40,807 nucleotides of DNA from an uncultured Clostridia bacterium (lineage in GTDB: Bacteria; Bacillota; Clostridia; Christensenellales; CAG-917). The stretch lies in assembly GCA_947383095.1 (NCBI GenBank), contig CANDBZ010000005.1, positions 1 to 40,807 of the forward strand, read 5' to 3'. The notes under the pieces were generated by a model. It worked only from the letters and a program-made list of their open reading frames with translations. It had not been told where the DNA came from and searched no databases. Position 1 is the stretch's first letter. The number at the start of each line of letters is the position of its first letter. The position numbers and the translations under genes were made by a program. Positions 1 through 8,169 of the stretch are shown here, piece after piece.

Positions 1-319
1 TGTGACCGTGACTGCCGCCTATCAAAAATGATATTTCCTTTGTGCCGTCGCCTGCCTTATCCTTCAATAATTCGGCAAGCTGTACGCTTGAAATCTGCTC
101 TCCTCTGCCGTCCGTAACGACGACGAAGCCCTTCGCCTTCCCGGCGAGCTGCGCGCTTTCTATACGCTTTTGCTCCTCCGGCGTTTTGCCCTGCGGCGCG
201 TCGGGAAGCTCCGCGAGCCTCACCTCCGCAAAGCGGGAACATCTTTTGACATACTCGTCGACGGCGTCCGCAAAGTATTTTTCTTTAAGCTTGCCGACGG
301 CAATCACGTTTATTCTCAT
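1..319 (-). CDS. rlmH: 23S rRNA pseudouridine-1915 N3-methyltransferase RlmH (3' part missing)
   Basis: RlmH uses S-adenosylmethionine to methylate N3 of pseudouridine 1915 in helix 69 of 23S rRNA, on assembled 70S ribosomes. Translation from the ATG at 317-319 begins MRINVIAVGKLKEKY, the typical RlmH opening, followed by an EYVKR segment. The last visible residues include FLIGGSHG, matching the IGG(S/A)xG loop of this SPOUT-fold family. About 106 codons are visible; the family is about 155-160 residues, so the C-terminal third lies beyond the left edge. A GGGGGA ribosome site precedes this ATG; an in-frame ATG five codons upstream (332-334) is possible but lacks that spacing. The start overlaps the stop of the preceding CPBP gene as ATGA, implying translational coupling. 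Proximity to walJ matches the conserved Gram-positive walJ...rlmH neighbourhood. Confidence 0.92.
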   Translation of the reverse strand, partial: MRINVIAVGKLKEKYFADAVDEYVKRCSRFAEVRLAELPDAPQGKTPEEQKRIESAQLAGKAKGFVVVTDGRGEQISSVQLAELLKDKAGDGTKEISFLIGGSHGH

Positions 320-1278
320 CTCATTATCCCCCATACGAGGCTGAAAACCGTCGCGCATATCCCGATCGCCGTGATAAGTATAAAAGGAATATCCTTATAT
401 AATGGCAGGCTTCCGGACGGGGTATAAAACGGCGCTGCCGAAATTATGCCCTTTTTCACAGCCTCTTTGCGCATGAATATAAGCATTATCACAATCAGCG
501 CGATGCAAACGAAAGTGAGCAAAACGCCCACCGCGAGTCCCGCGGCAGAGGCATATATCCAATTTTCAAACTTCACAAGGAAATACAAAAATCCGCCGTT
601 TTGTTCGATATAGCCGCTAACGACGATCACCGCGTTGTTGAGAAAGTGTATAAACATCCCCGAGAATATAGAGCCCGTATAATACATTGCGAGAGCCATC
701 ACCGCGCCGCCGAAAAACGTATATCCCGTCTGCACGACGTTTTGATGCATGAGCGCAAAGTAAAGCGCGCTTATAAGCACAAACTTCCAGCCGCATTCTC
801 TGTATCCGGCATACAGCAGTCCCCTGTGCGCGATTTCCTCAAACGTCGCGGGAAGCAACGCGACCAAAACGAGCTCGCGCACCAAAACGCCCGCGGAGTC
901 GTAATCGGTGGGAGAGGAAACGTGAATATATCCCGTCATCTGAAGTATAGATTGCCATACGAAGCTTACAGCCGACGTGACGACTATCGTACAAACGCCT
1001 ATAACAGCCACTCTGCCCCAATTTGCGGCGGAAAGTCCGCGGCGAATGCCCAGATCATTCAACGCGACGCGAAGGCCGTCCTTCCTGCCTGCCGTGAGAA
1101 AATAAAGCGACAGCGACATCACGCCGAAGATAAAAATCTGCACCGCGCAAGCATAAAACGCGTCGCTGTTTTCAACGCCGAGCGCGGCATAAACGTCCAA
1201 AGAGGACGCGACCCTCAATAATAAGGTCGCCAGCACAACGCCGAAGTATATAAAGCCTACGGAATTGCGTCTCGTCAT
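316..1278 (-). CDS. CPBP-family intramembrane metalloprotease (second of a tandem pair)
   Basis: Membrane protein of the CPBP/Abi (Rce1-like) family, whose members cleave or process substrates within the membrane; some act in bacteriocin immunity. All three signature motifs are present: EEIAHRG (E147, E148, R152), ALMHQN (H178) and FIHFLNN (H211, N214-N215). About eight hydrophobic segments are visible, the last at the extreme C terminus after a polar loop. The ATG at 1276-1278 gives 320 residues and overlaps the TGA of the upstream CPBP gene as ATGA; a longer version starting at 1338 would run 64 bases into that gene and is unlikely. It shares motif spacing with its upstream neighbour, which suggests gene duplication. 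The substrate is unknown. Confidence 0.88.
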   Translation of the reverse strand: MTRRNSVGFIYFGVVLATLLLRVASSLDVYAALGVENSDAFYACAVQIFIFGVMSLSLYFLTAGRKDGLRVALNDLGIRRGLSAANWGRVAVIGVCTIVVTSAVSFVWQSILQMTGYIHVSSPTDYDSAGVLVRELVLVALLPATFEEIAHRGLLYAGYRECGWKFVLISALYFALMHQNVVQTGYTFFGGAVMALAMYYTGSIFSGMFIHFLNNAVIVVSGYIEQNGGFLYFLVKFENWIYASAAGLAVGVLLTFVCIALIVIMLIFMRKEAVKKGIISAAPFYTPSGSLPLYKDIPFILITAIGICATVFSLVWGIMR

Positions 1279-2354
1279 ATCAGTTTTGCTATGAATGCGT
1301 ACAGCCAATATGCGGCGGAAAGTCCGAGCGCAAGCCATACTCCTATCATTGGCTGCGCCTTGCCAAGCTGTTCGACTCCGTTCATTTGCGTAAGGGTACG
1401 GGTGACCGACCTCCGTCCCGCGCGCGTGAAGAGCGACTTAAAAAATGCAAAAAACTCTTTGACGGGATTGCGTTTGACGTCCGCGGGCTGCACGGCGTAA
1501 ATGGAAAACTCCTCATACTCGATACTGTTGCCCGTGACCTTGAATTCATTCTTGCTGCCCAGCCTATACATGATGTAAAGCAAAAGGACAAGCAGCAAAA
1601 GCCCGACGACAACGCTCGCCGCGCCCGTAAGCCAGTTGAAATGCCCGAGCCCGACGATAATCTCGCCCACCTGCGGCAGATAGGCGTTAATCGTGAGGCT
1701 TATGAAATTATTGAAAAAGTGCACCAGCACGCATGCCCAAAGCGAGTTCGTGAGAATCATGACGAGCGCAAGCACTATACCGATACCGAACTGATGCACC
1801 GTCTGCACGGGGTTTGCATGCATCAAGCTGAAAAACAACGCGGAAAAAAGTATGCCGAACAATACGCTTTTTGTGGAAAGCCCGCTAAAGACATGTCCGC
1901 GCATAAGGTATTCCTCGCCGAACGCCGGCAAAACCGCCATGACAAGCAGAGAGAGAAAGTAAGCGCCTACGCTCCCGAATTTGGGAGTATGCACGCTTGC
2001 GTGCATCCCTATCAGATTCAAAAACGCTTCCCACAAAATAGCGAGAGGGAAAAACGCGAGTATCGTCGCTACGGCGATAAAGGGAGTGAGCGCGAGCTGC
2101 GCAAGGCTGCGGGGCTTGCGTATGCGCGCAACGGAAATTTCGTCCAAACGGCGCACGCGTGCGTACACGAGCACGCTCGCCGTGAAGCCGACCTGCATGA
2201 CGACGTAGCCCACCCAATCCTGCGCTTCCATGCCGTCGAACACGGCAGTGACCTTCGAGAGCGCAAGCATGACAAACAGCGACAGCAGATTTGCCGCGCA
2301 AATTCCCAAAAGATATATAGAAGAGCCCTCGCTCGCGCCTATGGTCTTTCTCAT
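1275..2354 (-). CDS. CPBP-family intramembrane metalloprotease (first of a tandem pair)
   Basis: A 359-residue polytopic membrane protein with the CPBP protease signatures GEEYLMRG (E147, E148, R152), FSLMHAN (H179) and VHFFNN (H212, N215-N216). These positions agree to within one residue with those in the next gene, so the pair are probably paralogues. After the catalytic core there is a long cytoplasmic-looking insert (about residues 268-335, rich in charged residues) before a final hydrophobic helix. The ATG at 2352-2354 overlaps the walJ stop as ATGA, and the gene's own stop overlaps the following start, so walJ, both CPBP genes and rlmH are tightly coupled. A GAGGAG element lies somewhat far upstream of the ATG, so initiation may rely on coupling. 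The role is inferred only at family level. Confidence 0.88.
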   Translation of the reverse strand: MRKTIGASEGSSIYLLGICAANLLSLFVMLALSKVTAVFDGMEAQDWVGYVVMQVGFTASVLVYARVRRLDEISVARIRKPRSLAQLALTPFIAVATILAFFPLAILWEAFLNLIGMHASVHTPKFGSVGAYFLSLLVMAVLPAFGEEYLMRGHVFSGLSTKSVLFGILFSALFFSLMHANPVQTVHQFGIGIVLALVMILTNSLWACVLVHFFNNFISLTINAYLPQVGEIIVGLGHFNWLTGAASVVVGLLLLVLLLYIMYRLGSKNEFKVTGNSIEYEEFSIYAVQPADVKRNPVKEFFAFFKSLFTRAGRRSVTRTLTQMNGVEQLGKAQPMIGVWLALGLSAAYWLYAFIAKLI

Positions 2355-3130
2355 TTTATATCAAACTCCTCGCTTCTGACATATTGATGCGCAGTATGAA
2401 GCCGTATATGCCCGCCGCAGCCTTCGACGGCTTCCTTCACGGTGTCGAAAGCCATCTCCTCCGTATTGTTGTTTTCGCTGATATGTCCGAGTATTATATG
2501 CTTGACAGCGCTGTTTTCACAAAGCAATTTCGCTATTTTCGCCGCGCTATCGTTGGACAAATGCCCCTTGTTGGACAGTATGCGCGCCTTGAGATTGGGC
2601 GGATATTTGCCCTCCTTTAGCATGTCCACGTCGTGATTGGACTCCAAAAGCACGACCTCGCTGTCCTTTATATTTCGCATGACTCCGTAGGTGGGCACCC
2701 CTATATCGGTTGCGACGCTGCAGCGCGCCGAGCCTACGCGAAAAGAGTATGCCAAAGGGTAGACAGCGTCGTGCGGGATCCTGAACGGCTCAACTTTTAT
2801 ATCGCCCACAAAAAAACCGCCCTCATAATTATCGACTTCCGCAACGTTTTTCAACATGCCCTGCTTGTTATATATCTCCCTCGCCGTGTCGGGATGCGCA
2901 AACACCCTGCACTCCGCGCAAAGACGCGGCAGCGCTTTTACATGGTCGGCATGCTCATGAGTAATCACGACTCCGTCGAGCATAGACGGCTTCAGCCCCA
3001 GTTCCTCGAGGTCGTCGTGCAAACGCGCGTAAGATATGCCCGCGTCGACAAGCAGCGCGGAGCTATCGGACATTATCAGAGTGGCGTTGCCCTTGCTGCC
3101 ACTTGCAAGCGGAATAAGCTTTAAAGCCAT
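2351..3130 (-). CDS. walJ: WalJ/YycJ-type metallo-beta-lactamase-fold hydrolase
   Basis: A 259-residue cytoplasmic metallo-beta-lactamase-fold protein of the WalJ (YycJ/VicX) family. In Firmicutes the gene is linked to the WalRK cell-wall two-component system; the B. subtilis protein is a nuclease-like enzyme affecting coordination of cell division with replication. The N terminus (LIPLASGSKGNATLI) is typical, and the metal site THEHADHVKAL is intact (H58, H60, D62, H63), followed by further ligand segments LLESNHD and ILGHISENNN. The length is normal. No convincing ribosome site lies directly before the ATG at 3128-3130, and a terminator-like hairpin lies 28 bases upstream, so it probably starts its own transcript. 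No walR or walK is seen; they are not inside this window. Confidence 0.9.
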   Translation of the reverse strand: MALKLIPLASGSKGNATLIMSDSSALLVDAGISYARLHDDLEELGLKPSMLDGVVITHEHADHVKALPRLCAECRVFAHPDTAREIYNKQGMLKNVAEVDNYEGGFFVGDIKVEPFRIPHDAVYPLAYSFRVGSARCSVATDIGVPTYGVMRNIKDSEVVLLESNHDVDMLKEGKYPPNLKARILSNKGHLSNDSAAKIAKLLCENSAVKHIILGHISENNNTEEMAFDTVKEAVEGCGGHIRLHTAHQYVRSEEFDIK

Positions 3131-3158
3131 CGAAGCAGTTTATCCTTATCTCAAACGA

Positions 3159-3178
3159 AGACGGGCATGCGCCCGTCT
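3159..3178 (-). terminator. Hairpin terminator after the membrane-protein operon
   Basis: An 8-bp perfect, GC-rich stem (3159-3166 with 3171-3178) and a 4-base loop lie just after the stop of the gene ending at 3184. On the minus strand it is followed by TTCGTTTG, so the U tract is weak. It separates the glnS group from walJ. Confidence 0.6.
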
Positions 3179-3183
3179 CTCGA

Positions 3184-4044
3184 TCAAATTTCCTTGCCGC
3201 TTTGTTTTTTGTGCTCGGCATTGTCCTCTATACGATTGAGTATGACGGAAAACGCCACCGACAGCACGAACAACACAATACAAACGACCAAAATCACCAA
3301 AAACGCAACCTCGTTCGCCGCGTCAAAGGTCTGATTTTTGTCGACCAGCTTCCATATAAGCACGCCGAGCATGCATCCGAAGTCTATAAACGACAGCACC
3401 GCCGTCAACGTCCTCGGGTGCTTGCCGATAATGACCCCGATAAGGTTTGCTATCACCGCCGCCGCTGCGATTGCCGCGACGACTATGTATATCAGGTTTG
3501 TGACCGGCGTTATGCTGAAGCCGTTCTTCACCCAAGCGGTAATTGCGCCTATTATATCAAAGGATTTGAGCGACGCGCCCATATTAGTATCGAAATAGGA
3601 CAGTATAAACGGCAAGACGGTCACGGCCGCAAGCACAAAAGAAATAAGCGAGAAGATGCGTGGCAAATGGCGGCCCTTTTTCTTCGCTGTCTTTTTTTGC
3701 TCCGCCGCCTCGAATTGCGTAGCTTCTCCCTCGTCGTAGATCTCGGAAGCATACGACGCGGACTGCGCGCGTCCGTCCGTACGCAAAACGTTGCTGTCCT
3801 GCGTCATATACGGCACGACCGCAAGCGGCACCACTATCGGCTGCAGCTGTATTGTGTTGTGTTTAGGCGCGACGATAGGCACGGGACCGCCCATGCCCAC
3901 GGGCTTCATCACCGTGACGTCCGTGCCCGCGTCGGGCTGCGGAGAAGTATATGCCTCCGCCTCGAACAACGGCGTTTCCTCAACTCCGATTTCCACGGTG
4001 TTGACGGCGGCGACAGCCTCCTGTTTACGCTCCTTTTTTGCCAT
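3184..4044 (-). CDS. Uncharacterised four-helix membrane protein with long N-terminal tail
   Basis: I do not recognise this 286-residue protein. A polar N-terminal tail of about 128 residues contains Pro-rich stretches and the motif PIVVPLAVVPYMTQD (about residues 69-83). A lysine-rich segment (KKTAKKKGRH) follows, then four predicted membrane helices at about 130-150, 181-207, 212-233 and 246-272, and a short charged C terminus. The positive cluster before helix 1 suggests a cytoplasmic N terminus. A strong AGGAGGTGG ribosome site precedes the ATG at 4042-4044. The upstream neighbour has the same layout, and the zinc-ribbon gene beyond it carries nearly the same Pro motif, so the three probably work together. 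No enzymatic motif was seen. Confidence 0.8.
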   Translation of the reverse strand: MAKKERKQEAVAAVNTVEIGVEETPLFEAEAYTSPQPDAGTDVTVMKPVGMGGPVPIVAPKHNTIQLQPIVVPLAVVPYMTQDSNVLRTDGRAQSASYASEIYDEGEATQFEAAEQKKTAKKKGRHLPRIFSLISFVLAAVTVLPFILSYFDTNMGASLKSFDIIGAITAWVKNGFSITPVTNLIYIVVAAIAAAAVIANLIGVIIGKHPRTLTAVLSFIDFGCMLGVLIWKLVDKNQTFDAANEVAFLVILVVCIVLFVLSVAFSVILNRIEDNAEHKKQSGKEI

Positions 4045-4079
4045 AAATCCACCTCCTGCGCAATTAATGCGCGCGACGG

Positions 4080-4862
4080 TTATTTCATATATCCGTATTT
4101 ATCCGCGTCCACTCGGGTGCAAATAAACGAAACTGCGAAGTACCCGAGCGCGAAGACAACGAGACTGAACATCTCGCTCGTCTTATATCCGCGTATAAAA
4201 TCCTGCACAAAATCTATTTTTGCCACTCCTATCTTTTCCGCGCCCACAAGCGCAGCGATAAATACCGCAAGCACGGTGAACAAATAAACGACCGCGCCCT
4301 CCGTATAATTTACCGCCTTGACGGAGCCTATCATCGCATATAGAGATTTGAGCATGTTGACGGCAAGAAAAACCAGCCCCAGCATCAGTATCAAATCGGG
4401 CACGGCGTTCACCCATATCGCCTTGACCTCCGCGCCCTTCCATCCAACGCTTTCGGTAAGCTTGAAAGCGCGGACTATGTTGTCGAGCGCTCCGAAATCC
4501 CGCGGCACGTATTTGAACGCGAAATCGTCAAGCCAGACGCCGACCGCTCCGAGTATGTACGGCAAAACGACCGCGGCGGTGACTACGAACATCAGCAGAC
4601 CGACGACCATATTTTTTGCGCGCTTGCGTCTCTTCCACCTTTTGCTTATATCCTGCTTTTTGGGTTGGAAATCGTTCTCCGTTGAAGCTTTGGGCTGCCC
4701 GTCGTCCTCGGGCTCGTCCACGACTATATGCGGCGTGATGATAAAATCCTGCACGACCGACGGCATGACGTGATAACCGGAATTTTTTATGGGCGCAGGC
4801 GCGAGCCTTATGCCCGCGTCGTCAACTGCGCGTTTTTTATATTTTTTGTTTTCGTCCGCCAT
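4080..4862 (-). CDS. Uncharacterised four-helix membrane protein, likely paralogue of its neighbour
   Basis: An unrecognised protein of 260 residues. The first 80 residues are polar and end in a very basic stretch (KRWKRRKRAK). Four hydrophobic helices follow at about 84-108, 150-177, 188-210 and 230-250, with a short C-terminal tail. The topology and the tail-plus-basic-cluster layout match the downstream 286-residue protein, though sequence similarity is weak by eye. The tail contains MPSVVQDFIITPHIVVDEP, which resembles the P-I-V-x(6-7)-P-Y motif of the flanking genes in looser form. It lies 17 bases after the zinc-ribbon gene and 35 bases before the next gene, consistent with one transcript. 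The function is unknown; a role as membrane partner of the zinc-ribbon protein is an inference. Confidence 0.8.
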   Translation of the reverse strand: MADENKKYKKRAVDDAGIRLAPAPIKNSGYHVMPSVVQDFIITPHIVVDEPEDDGQPKASTENDFQPKKQDISKRWKRRKRAKNMVVGLLMFVVTAAVVLPYILGAVGVWLDDFAFKYVPRDFGALDNIVRAFKLTESVGWKGAEVKAIWVNAVPDLILMLGLVFLAVNMLKSLYAMIGSVKAVNYTEGAVVYLFTVLAVFIAALVGAEKIGVAKIDFVQDFIRGYKTSEMFSLVVFALGYFAVSFICTRVDADKYGYMK

Positions 4863-4879
4863 CGTCTATCCTTGCAAAA

Positions 4880-6067
4880 TCAGATTTTCTTCGTGTTTTG
4901 AGCCTGCGGCGCGGGCTCCGCACGTTTTATGCGCGCCGCCTCGGCGTATTGCGCGTTGAGCGCGGCGTCCTCCGGCAAATATTGCATAAGCGGTTGCTCC
5001 TGCGTCACATAAGGCACAAAAGCGACGGGCTGCACAATAGGAGGCATTTGCCTGTGCGGGTCGTTGGGCGCATAATAGTATCCGCCCTGCCCCGCCCCGT
5101 AAGGAGCGCCGTACGCCGCGTACGGATAAGGCGGATAAGCATATCCCGTGTGTCCGGGGCCCGAAAAGTCCCCGGGAGACTCCTGCCCTGCGGGTTTTTG
5201 AGTCTCTTCCTTTATCTCGTCCGCCGCGACCTCCTGCTTTTGACTTTCCGTGACAAACTCATCGAGCGTAGGCATCTTTTGCTTCGCAAGATCCTCGTCG
5301 GGAGGCGCGATAATGCGTTGCTTGCGCTTTATAGGCGGATGCTGCACTATCTTTTCTTTGGCGAGCAACAGCAGAGAACGGGCCTTGCTTCTGCCGCAAT
5401 TCGTACACGCCGTTGCGTTGAGCGGATTTATCGTGCCGCAAGACGGACACACATACGTGTCGGTCTCTATATCGTCCTCGTCTATCTGCGAATACGGGTC
5501 GGCATAATACTTGGAATACTCCTTGAGCGCCACCGATATCTTCTTCAGCAGCTCCACGTCTTCGGAGCCGAGCTCGTTCAGTCTTTCCCTGTACGCCTCG
5601 AGGGTGCTCGCCTTCTCGCGATACTCCAGCTCGCATCTTTTCCTGTATTCGTCGACTTCCTTTATCGCCTTTTCCTTTTCTTCCGCGGTTTTGGCGCGTT
5701 TTTCGGCAATTTCCTTATCGACGGCGGCCATTCTGTCGCGCTCCATATTATCCAGACGCTGTTTGGCCTTGCGCGCGTCGAGCATGTCGAAATCGGAGTG
5801 CGTTTCCGTATTCAGCTCTATGGGAGCGCCGCAGGACACGCAGTATTTCGCGCCGGGCAAATTCTGCGCGCCGCACACTACGCATACGGGCTTGCGCATC
5901 ACCTGCAAAATGCCGCCGCACCTTGCGCAATATCTGCTTCCCGCTCCGTTTTTTGAATTGCAAACGGGACATACGGTCTCATAGTTGTCCACTACGTCCG
6001 CGCCGCACGTCTGGCAAAAAGCCTGCCCTTGCTTTACCTCGTTTCCGCAAATTTTACAAACGAACAT
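4880..6067 (-). CDS. Multi-zinc-ribbon protein with coiled coil and Pro/Tyr-rich tail
   Basis: A 395-residue soluble protein. Three N-terminal zinc ribbons are clear from paired CxxC motifs (C4/C7 with C18/C21, C33/C36 with C47/C50, C62/C65 with C76/C79). A highly charged helical region follows (about 95-170, probably coiled coil), then a fourth ribbon (C207/C210 with C221/C224). The C-terminal part is disordered, with a Pro/Tyr/Gly/Ala-rich segment (about 303-337) and PPIVQPVAFVPYVTQEQP (about 342-359). The motif closely matches one in the membrane protein two genes downstream. Ribbons of this kind (DZR-type) often mediate protein or nucleic-acid contacts; the exact role is unknown. A GGAGAAG site precedes the ATG, 22 bases after glnS ends. 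Confidence 0.8.
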   Translation of the reverse strand: MFVCKICGNEVKQGQAFCQTCGADVVDNYETVCPVCNSKNGAGSRYCARCGGILQVMRKPVCVVCGAQNLPGAKYCVSCGAPIELNTETHSDFDMLDARKAKQRLDNMERDRMAAVDKEIAEKRAKTAEEKEKAIKEVDEYRKRCELEYREKASTLEAYRERLNELGSEDVELLKKISVALKEYSKYYADPYSQIDEDDIETDTYVCPSCGTINPLNATACTNCGRSKARSLLLLAKEKIVQHPPIKRKQRIIAPPDEDLAKQKMPTLDEFVTESQKQEVAADEIKEETQKPAGQESPGDFSGPGHTGYAYPPYPYAAYGAPYGAGQGGYYYAPNDPHRQMPPIVQPVAFVPYVTQEQPLMQYLPEDAALNAQYAEAARIKRAEPAPQAQNTKKI

Positions 6068-6088
6068 TTTGCTTCTCCGTCGCTTCTT

Positions 6089-7705
6089 TTATTTTATCTT
6101 GAAGCTGTCCTTGAGCCCTACAATGCTGTTGAACTCGTTGTTTTCATTCCTCTTGATGAAGTATCCCTCTCGCAAGAATTGAAATCTCGTATGCACGGGA
6201 GCGTCCGCGACAAGTCTTTCCGCCTTGCCGTGCAGCACCGTGAGCGAATTGGGATTGAGCCTGTCCATATAGTCCCCGTCCCCGTCGCCGATAAGATAGT
6301 CGAACATATTCAGCGTGACGTCTGCGCAATCCTGCGCGTTGACCCAATGTATGGTGCCCTTCACCTTCATATTCGCGCCCTCTTCGCCGGAGCGCGTGCC
6401 TTCTATATACTCGACATGCACCGCCTTGACGTTGCCGTCCGCGTCCAGATCGCAGCTCTTATACTTCACGATATACGCGCCCTTTAAGCGTACGATACCG
6501 TCCGGCTTGAGGCGGAAATATTTGGGCGGAGGGTCGAGCGAAAAATCGTCCTGCTCGATATAAAGCTCCCGAGAGAACGTCACCGCGTGAACGCCGCTGC
6601 CCTCTTTTTGAGGATTATTTTCTATATACGCCTCTTCCGTTTTGCCGTCGGGATAATTGTCGACGATAAGCTTAAGCGGCTTCGTCACAACCATTGCGCG
6701 CTGCGCGTTTGCGTTTAAGTCCTCTCTTACGCAGTGCTCCAGCATGGAAATATCCACCTCGCTGTCCGCCTTCGCAACGCCTATGCGTGAGCAGAAATCG
6801 CGTATCGCGGCAGGCGTATAGCCCCTCTCCCTTATGCCGCAGAGCGTGGACAGACGGGGGTCGTCCCAGCCCCAGACTATCTTCTCGTCCACGAGCTTTT
6901 TTATAAAACGCTTGCTCATCACGGCGTGAGTCAGGTTGAGTCTTGCGAATTCTATCTGCCTCGGACGGGGATCGAAGCCGCAATTCTCCGTCACCCAATC
7001 GTAAAGCGGACGGTGATTTTCAAACTCCAGCGAGCAGAGCGAATGGGATATGCCCTCCACCGCGTCCTCTATGGGGTGCGCGAAATCGTACATCGGGTAT
7101 ATGCACCACTTGTCGCCGGTATGCGGATGCGTCGCGTGGCAAATGCGGTAAATGACGGGATCGCGCATATTGATGTTGGGCGACGACATATCGATCTTTG
7201 CGCGCAAAACCTTTTCTCCGTCCGCAAACTCGCCGTCCTTCATTTTTTCAAAGAGCGCAAGATTTTCCTCCGCGCTTCTGTTCCTGTACGGGCTTTCCTT
7301 GCCGGGAACGCCGAAGCTGCCGCGCGTCGCGCTTATCTCCTCCGCGGAGAGATCGCAAACGTACGCCTTGCCGTCCTTGATGAGCTTTACGGCGCATTCG
7401 TACATCTTGGGGAAATAGTCGCTGGCGTTGTAAAGCCCGTCCCATTCGAAGCCGAGCCACTCTATGTCGCGCTTTATGCTCTCCATATACTCCACGTCCT
7501 CTTTGACGGGATTGGTGTCGTCAAAACGCAGGTTGCATATGCCGTTATATTTTTCTTTCACGCCGAAGTTGATGCACAGCGCCTTGGCGTGACCTATGTG
7601 CAGATATCCGTTGGGCTCCGGCGGAAATCGTGTGACGATCTTGCTTGCCTTGCCGTCGGCAATGTCCTGCTCGATAAATTCTTCGATAAAGTTTTTAGAG
7701 TCCAT
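6089..7705 (-). CDS. glnS: Glutaminyl-tRNA synthetase
   Basis: Class I aminoacyl-tRNA synthetase that charges tRNA-Gln with glutamine in the cytoplasm. The N terminus has RFPPEPNGYLHIGHAKA, with the HIGH signature at residues 36-39 and the eukaryote/GlnRS-type PPEPNG context rather than that of GluRS. FDDTNP follows, and the KMSKS-type loop is VMSKR (262-266), as usual for GlnRS. The C-terminal beta-barrel anticodon-binding region is present (YIEGTRSGEEG, TIHWV). The length of 538 residues is normal. Having GlnRS suggests direct glutaminylation, although a GatCAB pathway elsewhere cannot be excluded. It begins one base after the GNAT-like stop and has no T-box leader; its promoter appears to be the one at 8104-8132. 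Confidence 0.96.
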   Translation of the reverse strand: MDSKNFIEEFIEQDIADGKASKIVTRFPPEPNGYLHIGHAKALCINFGVKEKYNGICNLRFDDTNPVKEDVEYMESIKRDIEWLGFEWDGLYNASDYFPKMYECAVKLIKDGKAYVCDLSAEEISATRGSFGVPGKESPYRNRSAEENLALFEKMKDGEFADGEKVLRAKIDMSSPNINMRDPVIYRICHATHPHTGDKWCIYPMYDFAHPIEDAVEGISHSLCSLEFENHRPLYDWVTENCGFDPRPRQIEFARLNLTHAVMSKRFIKKLVDEKIVWGWDDPRLSTLCGIRERGYTPAAIRDFCSRIGVAKADSEVDISMLEHCVREDLNANAQRAMVVTKPLKLIVDNYPDGKTEEAYIENNPQKEGSGVHAVTFSRELYIEQDDFSLDPPPKYFRLKPDGIVRLKGAYIVKYKSCDLDADGNVKAVHVEYIEGTRSGEEGANMKVKGTIHWVNAQDCADVTLNMFDYLIGDGDGDYMDRLNPNSLTVLHGKAERLVADAPVHTRFQFLREGYFIKRNENNEFNSIVGLKDSFKIK

Positions 7706-7706
7706 A

Positions 7707-8093
7707 TCAACCCTTCTTGCCTCCGCATCTATAGTGCAAATTTATATCCTTTGAGTACGCTTCCATGCACCCGTTTTTCTCCGCGAACCCGAATTTCGCA
7801 AAGCTTTCGTCCGCCTCCGGCACGCGCAGCTTGACGGGCGCGCCCTCCATGAGCTTGAAGAACATAGCGTGCATGAAAAAAGTTCTGTCTTCCTCGTCTA
7901 CGCCGTCCGCAAAATATATCCTGCGTATCACGCCTACGGGCTCGTCCTCGACCTCTACTGACATATTCCAAAGCGCGACGGGCTTGTCGCCGTCATACAT
8001 AAAGAAATTGGCGCCGGAGGGCTTTTCCTCCAACCCGAGCGTTTTGTATATGTCCGCGGCGGCGCGCGAATCTTCGTATTTTACGGTCAGCAT
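7707..8093 (-). CDS. Small GNAT-fold-like protein lacking an obvious acetyl-CoA motif
   Basis: A 128-residue protein. The pattern of an early helix, a central V-x-R-R-I-Y-F strand and a late F-A-K-F-G-F-x-E segment resembles GNAT N-acetyltransferases. However, the R/Q-x-x-G-x-G/A acetyl-CoA loop expected after the central strand is replaced by ADGVDEEDRTFF, so activity is doubtful. It may instead be a non-catalytic GNAT-like domain. The ATG at 8091-8093 is preferred over upstream alternatives because the promoter (8104-8132) ends just before it; a longer start at 8144 would lie upstream of the promoter. It is followed after one base by glnS, so the two are co-expressed. The role is unknown. 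Confidence 0.65.
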   Translation of the reverse strand: MLTVKYEDSRAAADIYKTLGLEEKPSGANFFMYDGDKPVALWNMSVEVEDEPVGVIRRIYFADGVDEEDRTFFMHAMFFKLMEGAPVKLRVPEADESFAKFGFAEKNGCMEAYSKDINLHYRCGGKKG

Positions 8094-8103
8094 AATATAA
8101 ATA

Positions 8104-8132
8104 ATAATAAAGCGAAAATATGTATATGTCAA
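8104..8132 (-). promoter_or_regulatory. Sigma-A-type promoter for the GNAT-like/glnS operon
   Basis: Minus strand: TTGACA (8127-8132), 17-base spacer, TATTAT (8104-8109). Only 10 bases separate the -10 from the ATG at 8093, so the predicted 5' leader is about 0-4 bases. No ribosome site fits. Confidence 0.8.
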
Positions 8133-8169
8133 GATATAGCGCAAAGTGAAATGTTGGAAAAACTTCCGT

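Noticed and set aside
3131-3158. A TAAACT box six bases before the walJ start as a fourth leaderless promoter
   Set aside because: Only four of six bases match the -10 consensus, and there is no -35 box at suitable spacing.
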